A stretch of DNA of 64,000 nucleotides, from NCBI GenBank assembly GCA_933228675.1, contig OW121744.1, positions 58,113,775 to 58,177,774 on the forward strand, in the 5' to 3' direction. The notes below the pieces were generated by a model, which was not told where the DNA came from, did not search any database, and saw only the letters and a program-made list of their open reading frames with translations. The position numbers and the translations under genes were made by a program. Of the stretch, positions 54,725 to 64,000 are shown in pieces (position 1 is the first letter of the stretch; each line of letters opens with the position of its first letter). Source of the stretch: Stomorhina lunata. Taxonomy: Eukaryota > Arthropoda > Insecta > Diptera > Rhiniidae.

Positions 54725-56174
54725 AACTTTGTTTTGTCTGTTTGGTTTTTTGATGCCTTAAAGGATATAACCTTTTTATGGTTTCGTCTTTTATATTACG
54801 TTAATTACAAAAACAAATGAAAATTGTCCGTTTTATGGAAATTTTACGTAGTTTTTTACCATTCAATTTTTTAAAAATAAATGAAAAATTCCGTTTTTTA
54901 TACTAAAAATGTAGTCTTATGCTAAAAAATTTAACAACGATTGGTAAACTAAAGTTAAGCAAAATTTCTTAAAGTATTATCCTAAAACGATTTTTAGCTT
55001 AACAAACCGATGTTAATCTTTTGTTAACATCAAATAATTTAAAGTAGCTGTCTACATAATTTAAAGCTACGTTAAATATTTTATTGTTTTGATAAATAAT
55101 ATTTTCTGAAAACTTTTAAAGAAAATATTTAAGTTTTCAGACTTATCTAATAAAAAATAATATTTTTGCTAAAATTAGTTATCATATTTTTTCTAATTTG
55201 CTATTTTTTATCATATAAAAGGTTTCGGGGGTGGGGAATTTATGAAATATAATTTCCATGATATTTCATACTCTATTTTACATATTTCATACTAAAACCA
55301 AACTTTTCAAAGAAATTGATAATACAAATTTTAATTTTTAACAAAAAATTCGTGTTTTCAACAAAAAACTGACATCGGTCAATGAAATTTACAAAAAACA
55401 TTATAGTGATGTATATATACTCAACATGAGTTAAAAGTACTCGATTTTTAAATAATCGGTTTAAACCCTTAGTAAAAATTTGTCTATTTATTATTTTACT
55501 GTATTATAAATATGTTTAGTTTATGCTTTTATATAATATAAACATAATTTTACATTAAGAAAAGAAGAAAAATGTTATTTTATATTAAAAACATACAAAA
55601 CATTATTTAAAAATTCGACTACCCGCAGGAAACAATGAATAATTAATTCGTTGTTTTGTATATTTAACTATAAAGAGACAAGAGAGAATGACGATGTTGC
55701 CAGCATTAACATGTAAAATTGACTTGACATATTCATTAGTTAAAGAACTGTTTTTGGATACCATTTTTTAACAATCGTTTGTTAGCCTTAAAGTATTTGG
55801 TAACTAACGTGTTCTTTAAGCAATATTTACAATTTTTTTAACATAAGACCGTAAATTTTTATCAGTAATTTTTTTGAAAACAACTGAATATTCCGTTTTT
55901 GGAAATGAAAATGTAGTTTAAATATTTGTCAGTTAAATTTAAATGAAATATTTATTGAATTTGAATGAAAAATCAGTAGACCGGTTTTTAAATGAATATT
56001 CATTCATTTCAAATTACATTTTAAGTTAATTTTACTTACATAATATTCTGAGTGCACTCATCTATAATGATGCCGGTAAATATTTTAATGAGCACAATCG
56101 CAAGAATACTCTTTCATTGAGATCACTTAGGACGCAGGAAAGTATAAATATTTGCTGTAGCTACCTTCATATAT

Positions 56175-58191
56175 GGGCAAATCCGAAAAACATTAAACCA
56201 AGGGCAAAATTTTAAAACTGTCAAAATCACATATTTGTGTTTATGAAATAATTTATCCTTTAGAATATATAATGGATACAATTTTTGATTGCTCTCTTTC
56301 TGAATGGCAGGCCTTTATTTGCTTCCATCTCGAATTTTTATACATTTTTTAAAATAATAGGTTTTTTAAAAGTTCATAAAAATCACAAAAACATCCATTT
56401 AGGTATCAAGTTTCAGTATGGACTCAAAGTCTGCTTAATTTTATACAATTAGATGTAAAAGACCCCATCAAAAGTAATTTGATTGATATAAATAACGTTA
56501 AGTAAAAAAGGGCTCACCGTGTGTAACGTCCGCCACAGAAATAAAGGTTTTTTTTAATTTAACTAGTTCAATTTTTCTTTTTTCTCCAAAAGAAAATCGA
56601 GAACTGGAACAATCTAGCAAGAATTTGGATAGTGCGCCGCTTTCATGCTTTTGAATCTGTAGAATATTAGCACGTTTATCTGCACTCATCTATAATGATA
56701 CCGGTATATAATTTTAATGAGCGTGGCACAATCGCAAGAATGTTCTTTCATTGAGATCACTTAGGACGCAGGAAAGTATATTTGCTGTAGCTACCTTCAT
56801 AAATGGGCAAATCCGAAAAACATTAAACCAAGGGCAAAATTTTAAAACTGTCAAAATCACATATTTGTGTTTATGAAATAATTTATCCTTTAGAATATAT
56901 AATGGATACAATTTTTGATTGCTTTCTTCGTGAATGGCAGGTCTTTATTTGCCATCTCGAATTTTTATAAATTTTTGAAAATAATAAGTTTTTTAAAAGT
57001 TCATAAAAATCACAAAAAAATCCATTTAGGTATCAAGTTTCAGTATGGACTCATAATATATATATATATAAAATATAATTTTATACAATTACATGTAAAA
57101 GACCCCATCAAAAGTAATTTGATTGATATAAATAACGTCAAGTAAAACGTTACACACTGTGAGCCCTACACAGTGTGTAACGTCCGTCACAGAAATAAAG
57201 GTTTTTTTAATTTGACTAGTGCAATTTTTCTTTTTTTCTCCAATTGAACTTAATCGTAAAGAGAATTTATAGTATGCTTTACATTAGACTAAAAGTATAA
57301 GGATGTTTATATAGCATTTTACATAATAATATGTAAAGGAAAGTGTATAGCGTCCGTCACAGTATATATTTTTTACAAAATGATATTTATTAAATACAAT
57401 ATTTACGAACACAAATCTGTCTTTTACATAAAGCACTAACACTGTCTATATCTACAAATTAAATTTAAGATATTAGGTGATGAAAAAATATACAGTGGGA
57501 CAAATTTGATGCTTTTGAAATTAGATTTTTTTTATTTTTGGGATACTCTAACAGCTAGCCGCAGCATTCTTGGGACAAAAAATAAGATGTGAAAAGTGAA
57601 AAACTTTAAATAAATATATGTATGTAGCCGTTTTGTGAAATATTAAATTGTGCCCAAAAATCGCATTTTAACCGCGAACATGAAAAGGAAGGAGAAGAAA
57701 TTCGGGAATAAATAAAACCATTATTTTCACTGATTAACGGATCCTTAACAAACATATGAAATATGAATTTGTTCCTAATAAAAAACATTCAAGTAAAAAC
57801 TGTATCGTCCGTCACGTAGCGTCCGCAACAGTTCATTTATGGATTTTTGGTGAAACTAAAAACTTTAAAATATTTTATAAAACCTGTTTTGCAATCCCCT
57901 GATTTTCCTCTACCTTTAATTTATTTACAATTTGTTTTCTACTACGACCGATTTGATAAAAATTACAAAAACACGTGTTGAACAAAAGTCACTTTCATTT
58001 TTTGTAGCGTCCGTCACAGCACTTTAAAGGCGAATATCATTTTCCTCCAAAAGAAGTATGTAAATTAACAAATGCCATTCAATAGCACAATCGATGTTCT
58101 AATATTATTGGAAATCTGTGCAAAGATATGTTATACATTTAAGTACAACAAAATCCGTACAAATGTATCGTCCGTCACGCAGGATTTGCCC
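56175..58191. mobile_element. Element Y, copy 2, with internally duplicated left end
   Basis: The left end GGGCAAATCC occurs at 56175 (preceded by ATAT) and again at 56805 because of the tandem duplication. The right end GGATTTGCCC stops at 58191, followed by ATAT. The CGTCCGTCAC-type words recur at about 56525, 57178, 57349, 57805, 57818, 58005 and 58166. From 56805 on, the copy is collinear with copy 1 at 18851-21528 minus its insertion. There is no ORF of note. Confidence 0.8.
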
Positions 58192-58194
58192 ATA

Positions 58195-58436
58195 TCCGGT
58201 TATGAGACTAAATTTTGCGCAAAGTAAATACTAGGAAAACAGCTTAGAAACTTTTAAATGTTGAACTGCTACCGAATTAAGTCTAAAGATATTTCCAACA
58301 ATACCACATTTTATCCACATTTTGAATTAGCTGCACCCTTGTAGATATAAGAGATATGTTCCTAAATTTAACACAATTGATGGTGGGTATATAAGATTTG
58401 TCACAGCCGAATATAACACTCTTACAGTTATCATTC
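58195..58436 (+). mobile_element. 3' end of a hairpin-ended (DINE-1/Helentron-like) element
   Basis: The 3' part matches 18390-18540: GAACTGCTACCGAATTAAGT-type sequence, then GATGGTGGGTATATAAGATT, a mutated hairpin (one arm GCCGAAT intact) and ATAACACTCTTAC. It directly follows the right end of element Y copy 2. Confidence 0.65.
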
Positions 58437-59064
58437 ATATTTTGTCACCCACTGTATAGTAAGTAATATGTGTAAGTATGCATATGTTTAATCGAATTTA
58501 AATATATTTTTATTCTTTTTAAGCTTGCTTTCGATGTTTGTTAAATCGCTTATTTCAATCGCTAGCTCTGAGGCTGAAGCTATTTGTTATCCGCCAGATT
58601 AAATCTATCTAATCACAAAACAAAGAGAGACTTGTAAACTTAACACGAAATGGACATCACAGCAATAGAAACACACAAATAAACAATATACTCATACATA
58701 TCTACGGTAAAACAATCCATCCAGTGAAACGGGCAGTCAACCTGCCAGCAAGATTATTTCCATCTAATTCTAGTTCATGTACTTGTATTGGGTTGACTTT
58801 TGTGTTGAGTAATTGCCCCAGCTAACTTTGTGGTTAAATGTGGCAAATAAATCATAATATCATTTCAATTAAGCTGTAAATTTATATTTCTATAAAATTG
58901 GTTAAATGTTAAATACTCAAATAAAAAACATTTGCCACAAGCGATCTTTCGTCTGTCCATCTATCTATAAATGTATATAATGGGGTACAAGTGAGTGAGT
59001 GATAGACTATATGAATGAGTGACTATGTTTATGGGTATGTGTGTAGGTTATTTGAAATAAAAAT
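58437..59064. other. Unassigned stretch
   Basis: No gene or repeat is recognised. Base composition is slightly less A/T-rich than its surroundings. A GTGAGTGAGTG run lies at about 58991. Confidence 0.4.
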
Positions 59065-59327
59065 AAATAAGAGTGCTAAATTCGGCTGCGCCGAATCTTA
59101 TATACCCACCATCAAGTTGTGTTTAATTTAGAAATATATCTAATATATCTATGAGGGTGCAGCTAATTCCAAATGCTAAACTCGGTTGATGTAGCTTTAT
59201 AGTTCAACATTTAGAAGTATTTTAGTAGTTTCTCTAGAATTTACTTTAAACAAAATTTGGTTTTATAACCGGGTATAGTTTTACATTATAAGCTAAATAT
59301 TTATAGGTCCATATATTTTGGTAGGAG
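59065..59327 (-). mobile_element. 3' end of a hairpin-ended element, reversed, abutting the satellite
   Basis: The minus strand shows TATACCC/GGTGGGTATATAAGATTCG, the hairpin ATTCGGC-GCA-GCCGAAT (about 59080-59096) and TTAGCACTCTTATTT. Upstream element sequence runs to about 59327, where the 31-bp satellite starts. Five hairpin ends in the window share the GCCGAAT arm. Confidence 0.7.
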
Positions 59328-62300
59328 TTTTTGAAAATTTTCCTATAAAAATAGGAAATTTTTGAAAATTTTCCTATAAAAATAGGAAATTTTTGAAAAA
59401 TTTCCTATAAAAATAGGAAATTTTTGAAAAATTTCCTATAAAAATAGGAAATTTTTGAAAAATTTCCTATAAAAATAGGAAATTTTTGAAAAATTTCCTA
59501 TAAAAATAGGACATTTTTGAAAAATTTCCTATAAAAATAGGAAATTTTTGAAAAAATTCCTATAAAAATAGGAAATTTTTGAAAAATTTCCTATAAAAAT
59601 AGGAAATTTTTTAAAAATTTCCTATAAAAAAAGGAAATTTTTGAAAAATTTCCTATAAAAATAGGAAATTTTTGAAAAATTTCCTATAAAAATAGGAAAT
59701 TTTTGAAAAATTTCCTATAAAAATAGGAAATTTTTGAAAAATTTCCTATAAAAATAGGAAATTTTTGAAAAATTTCCTATAAAAATAGGAAATTTTTGAA
59801 AAATTTCCTATAAAAATAGGAAATTTTTGAAAAATTTCCTATAAAAATAGGAAATTTTTGAAAAATTTCCTATAAAAATAGGAAATTTTTGAAAAATTTC
59901 CTATAAAAATAGGAAATTTTTGAAAAATTTCCTATAAAACTAGGAAATTTTTGAAAAATTTCCTATAAAAATAGGAAATTTTTGAAAAATTTCTTATAAA
60001 AATAGGAAATTTTTGAAAAATTTCCTATAAAAATAGGAAATTTTTGAAAAATTTCCTATAAAAATAGGAAATTTTTGAAAAATTTCCTATAAAAATAGGA
60101 AATTTTTGAAAAATTTCCTATAAAAATAGGAAATTTTTGAAAAATTTCCTATAAAAATAGGAAATTTTTGAAAAATTTCCTATAAAAATAGGAAATTTTT
60201 GAAAAATTTCCTATAAAAATAGGAAATTTTTGAAAAATTTCCTATAAAAATAGGAAATTTTTGAAAAATTTCCTATAAAAATAGGAAATTTTTGAAAAAT
60301 TTCCTATAAAAATAGGAAATTTTTGAAAAATTTCCTATAAAAATAGGAAATTTTTAAAAATTTCCTATAAAAATAGGAAATTTTTGAAAAATTTCCTATA
60401 AAAATAGGAAATTTTGAAAAATTTCCTATAAAAATAGGAAATTTTTGAAAAATTTCCTATAAAAATAGGAAATTTTTGAAAAATTTCCTATAAAAATAGG
60501 AAATTTTTGAAAAATTTCCTTAAAAATAGGAAATTTTTGAAAAATTTCCTATAAAAATAGGAAATTTTTGAAAAATTTCCTATAAAATAGGAAATTTTTG
60601 AAAATTTCCTATAAAAATAAGAAATTTTTGAAAAATTTCCTATAAAAATAGGAAATTTTTGAAAAATTTCCTATAAAAATAGGAAATTTTTGAAAAATTT
60701 CCTATAAAAATAAGAAATTTTTGAAAAATTTCCTATAAAAATAGGAAATTTTTGAAAAATTTCCTATAAAAATAGGAAATTTTTGAAAAATTTCCTATAA
60801 AAATAGGAAATTTTTGAAAAATTTCCTATAAAAATAGGAAATTTTTGAAAAATTTCCTATAAAAATAGGAAATTTTTGAAAAATTTCCTATAAAAATAAG
60901 AAATTTTTGAAAAATTTCCTATAAAAATAGGAAATTTTTGAAAAATTTCCTATAAAAATAGGAAATTTTTGAAAAATTTCCTATAAAAATAGGAAATTTT
61001 TGAAAAATTTCCTATAAAAATAGGAAATTTTTGAAAAATTTCCTATAAAAATAGGAAATTTTTGAAAAAATTTCCTATAAAAATAGGAAATTTTTGAAAA
61101 ATTTCCTATAAAAATAGGAAATTTTTGAAAAATTTCCTATAAAAATAGGAAATTTTTGAAAAATTTTCTATAAAAATAGGAAATTTTTGAAAAAATTCCT
61201 ATAAAAATAGGAAATTTTTGAAAAATTTCCTATAAAAATAGGAAATTTTTGAAAAATTTCCTATAAAAATAGGAAATTTTTGAAAAATTTCCTATAAAAA
61301 TAGGAAATTTTTGAAAAATTTCCTATAAAAATAGGAAATTTTTGAAAAATTTCCTATAAAAATAGGAAATTTTTGAAAAATTTCCTATAAAAATAGGAAA
61401 TTTTTGAAAAATTTCCTATAAAAATAGGAAATTTTTGAAAATTTCCTATAAAAATAGGAAATTTTTGAAAAATTTCCTATAAAAATAGGAAATTTTTGAA
61501 AAATTTCTTATAAAAATAGGAAATTTTTGAAAAATTTCCTATAAAAATAAGAAATTTTTGAAAAATTTCCTATAAAAATAGGAAATTTTTGAAAAATTTC
61601 CTATAAAAATAGGAAATTTTTGAAAAATTTCCTATAAAAATAGGAAATTTTTGAAAAATTTCCTATAAAAATAGGAAATTTTTGAAAAATTTCCTATAAA
61701 AATAGGAAATTTTTGAAAAATTTCCTATAAAAATAGGAAATTTTTGAAAAATTTCCTATAAAAATAGGAAATTTTTGAAAAATTTCCTATAAAAATAGAA
61801 ATTTTTGAAAAATTTCCTATAAAAATAGGAAATTTTTGAAAAATTTCCTATAAAAATAGGAAATTTTTGAAAAATTTCCTATAAAAATAGGAAATTTTTG
61901 AAAAATTTCCTATAAAAATAGGAAATTTTTGAAAAATTTCCTATAAAAATAGGAAATTTTTGAAAAATTTCCTATAAAAATAGGAAATTTTTGAAAAATT
62001 TCCTATAAAAATAGGAAATTTTTGAAAAATTTCCTATAAAAATAGGAAATTTTTGAAAAATTTTCTATAAAAATAGGAAATTTTTGAAAAAATTCCTATA
62101 AAAATAGGAAATTTTTGAAAAATTTCCTATAAAAATAGGAAATTTTTGAAAAATTTCCTATAAAAATAGGAAATTTTTGAAAAATTTCCTATAAAAATAG
62201 GAAATTTTTGAAAAATTTCCTATAAAAATAGGAAATTTTTGAAAATTTCCTATAAAAATAGGAAATTTTTGAAAAATTTCCTATAAAAATAGGAAATTTT

Positions 62301-64000
62301 TGAAAAATTTCCTATAAAAATAGGAAATTTTTGAAAAATTTCCTATAAAAATAGGAAATTTTTGAAAAATTTCCTATAAAAATAGGAAATTTTTGAAAAA
62401 TTTCCTATAAAAATAGGAAATTTTTGAAAAATTTCCTATAAAAATAGGAAATTTTGAAAAATTTCCTATAAAAATAGGAAATTTTTGAAAAATTTCCTAT
62501 AAAAATAGGAAATTTTTGAAAAATTTCCTATAAAAAATAGGAAATTTTTGAAAAATTTCCTATAAAAATAGGAAATTTTTGAAAAATTTCCTATAAAAAT
62601 AGGAAATTTTTGAAAAATTTCCTATAAAAATAGGAAATTTTTGAAAAATTTCCTATAAAAATAGGAAATTTTGAAAAATTTCCTATAAAAATAGGAAATT
62701 TTGAAAATTTCCTATAAAAATAGGAAATTTTTGAAAAATTTCCTATAAAAATAGGAAATTTTTGAAAAATTTCCTATAAAAATAGGAAATTTTTGAAAAA
62801 TTTCCTATAAAAATAGGAAATTTTTGAAAAATTTCCTATAAAAATAGGAAATTTTTGAAAATTTCCTATAAAAATAGGAAATTTTTGAAAAATTTCCTAT
62901 AAAAATAGGAAATTTTTGAAAAATTTCCTATAAAAATAGGAAATTTTTGAAAAATTTCCTATAGAAATAGGAAATTTTTGAAAAATTTCCTATAAAAATA
63001 GGAAATTTTTGAAAAATTTCCTATAAAAATAGGAAATTTTTGAAAAATTTCCTATAAAAATAGGACATTTTTGAAAAATTTCCTATAAAAATAGGAAATT
63101 TTTGAAAAAATTCCTATAAAAATAGGAAATTTTTGAAAAATTTCCTATAAAAATAGGAAATTTTTGAAAAATTTCCTATAAAAATAGGAAATTTTTGAAA
63201 AATTTCCTATAAAAATAGGAAATTTTTGAAAAATTTCCTATAAAAATAGGAAATTTTTGAAAAATTTCCTATAAAAATAGGAAATTTTTGAAAAATTTCC
63301 TATAAAAATAGGAAATTTTTGAAAAATTTCCTATAAAAATAAAAATTATAAAAATTTCCTATAAAAATAGGAAATTTTTGAAAAATTTCCTATAAAAATA
63401 GGAAATTTTTGAAAAATTTCCTATAAAAATAGGAAATTTTGAAAATTTCCTATAAAAATAGGAAATTTTTGAAAAATTTCCTATAAAAATAGGAAATTTT
63501 TGAAAAATTTCCTATAAAAATAGGAAATTTTTGAAAAATTTCCTATAAAAATAGGAAATTTTTGAAAAATTTCCTATAAAAATAGGAAATTTTTGAAAAA
63601 TTTCCTATAAAAATAGGAAATTTTTGAAAAATTTCCTATAAAAATAAGAAATTTTTGAAAAATTTCCTATAAAAATAGGAAATTTTTGAAAAATTTCCTA
63701 TAAAAATAGGAAATTTTTGAAAAATTTCCTATAAAAATAAGAAATTTTTGAAAAATTTCCTATAAAAATAGGAAATTTTTGAAAAATTTCCTATAAAAAT
63801 AGGAAATTTTTGAAAAATTTCCTATAAAAATAGGAAATTTTTGAAAAATTTCCTATAAAAATAGGAAATTTTTTGAAAAATTTCCTATAAAAATAGGAAA
63901 TTTTTGAAAAATTTCCTATAAAAATAGGAAATTTTTGAAAAATTTCCTATAAAAATAGGAAATTTTTGAAAAATTTCCTATGAAAATAGGAAATTTTTGA
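59328..64000. repeat. 31-bp hairpin satellite array, about 150 units, open at the window end
   Basis: The unit is 31 bp: arm ATAGGAAATTTTT, central G, arm AAAAATTTCCTAT, then AAAA. It therefore differs from the 32-bp array only in the loop (TGAC replaced by a single G with one more base pair). Homogeneity is high, with scattered 1-bp deletions. Variant pairs recur: TTTTCTATAAAAATAGG plus AAAAAATTCC at 61164 and 62061 (897 bp apart), the one-base-short GAAAATTTCC at 61437 and 62241 (804 bp), and a GGACATTTTTG block at 59509 and 63063. These indicate multi-unit duplications. The array continues beyond base 64000. Confidence 0.97.

Larger units (their letters stand above)
53088..56053. mobile_element. 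Element W (ACTCAGGAAA ends), AT-rich, with element Z inside
   Basis: Ends ACTCAGGAAATTATTA (53088) and, inverted, ACTCAGAATATTATG (from 56053), flanked by GCAC on both sides (53084-53087 and 56054-56057). The empty site TCTGCACTCATC is preserved at about 56680. Thus a 4-bp target duplication is supported by a paralogous empty site. The body has AAATGAATATTCATT words on both arms (about 53150 and 55995) and A/T-rich non-coding DNA at 54725-56053. The insertion of Z at 53424-54724 accounts for 1.3 kb. Superfamily unassigned. Confidence 0.8.
51666..57238. repeat. Tandem duplication of about 0.65 kb, left copy expanded by insertions
   Basis: The left unit consists of 51668-51741, 53045-53087 and 56054-56588. 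The right unit is 56589 to about 57238. Shared landmarks are AAAGAAAATCGAGAACTG (51668, 56588), TAGTGCGCCGCTTTCA (51710, 56629), ATTAGCACGTTT (53068, 56668), CTCATCTATAATGAT (56058, 56688) and GGGCAAATCCGAAAAACATT (56175, 56805). Between the pieces of the left unit lie the DD41D transposon and element W. The duplication junction is at about 56588, inside element Y sequence. Confidence 0.8.

Overview
The window is about 64 kb of very AT-rich, gene-poor insect DNA. The mix of elements suggests a fly, most likely a calyptrate such as a blow fly or house-fly relative: Jockey-type non-LTR retrotransposons, mariner/Tc1 relatives including a DD41D (rosa-type) copy, piggyBac- and hAT-like ends, hairpin-ended repeats resembling DINE-1/Helentron elements, short introns and long AT-rich satellites. 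The organism is inferred, not shown. I recognise no host protein-coding exon. The coding sequence I can recognise belongs to transposable elements and nearly all of it is broken. The window is probably intergenic, intronic or pericentromeric.

Layout. 1-7.2 kb: decayed DNA with a LINE endonuclease relic (2.06 kb), a fold-back (3.9-4.65 kb), a copy of an unnamed repeat (4.95-5.56 kb) and a reversed hairpin-ended element (6.35-7.2 kb). 7.25-13.6 kb: a nest in which hAT-like ends enclose a Jockey endonuclease relic and a DD41D transposase relic; the latter is split by a TIR element that carries a 3.6-kb array of a 32-bp hairpin satellite. 15-18.5 kb: a GACGAA-rich MITE, a minisatellite, a Jockey 3' end and a hairpin-ended element. 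18.85-23 kb: element Y (GGGCAAATCC ends, repeated CGTCCGTCAC motif) with a DD37E Tc1/mariner inserted in it, followed by element Z, which carries tRNA-like sequence. 24-28.1 kb: a degenerate TTTTCTATAGAAAA array interrupted by a TIR element with an 8-bp target duplication, a fold-back, and a long-TIR element with an orphan ORF.

28.4-32 kb: a perfect 49-bp palindrome, a mariner relic and a second long-TIR element with the same orphan ORF. 32-34.4 kb: a large hairpin-ended element. 35.8-41 kb: rearranged minus-strand LINE copies cut by a 1-kb TIR element, then a plus-strand Jockey RT. 41.3-42 kb: a mariner relic split by a hAT-like MITE. 43-44.8 kb: a hairpin-ended element and another degenerate satellite. 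44.8-46.7 kb: a TIR element with palindromic ends that contains a multi-exon gene relic. 46.8-50.5 kb: a transposase fragment, a SINE-like unit, a 59-bp hAT-like insertion and a piggyBac-like element filled with a Jockey copy and a repeat with a 131-bp minisatellite.

51.65-58.2 kb: a duplicated locus whose left copy was split by a nearly intact DD41D transposon and by element W, which itself holds a second copy of Z; the right copy preserves both empty sites. 59.3-64 kb: a second satellite, 31-bp unit, running off the window end.

The candidates for something undescribed are the spliced-gene TIR element (44820-46673), the two long-TIR elements sharing an orphan ORF (26174-28087 and 29660-31947), and element Y. 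The two satellites share one hairpin design, and one of them sits inside a DNA transposon.
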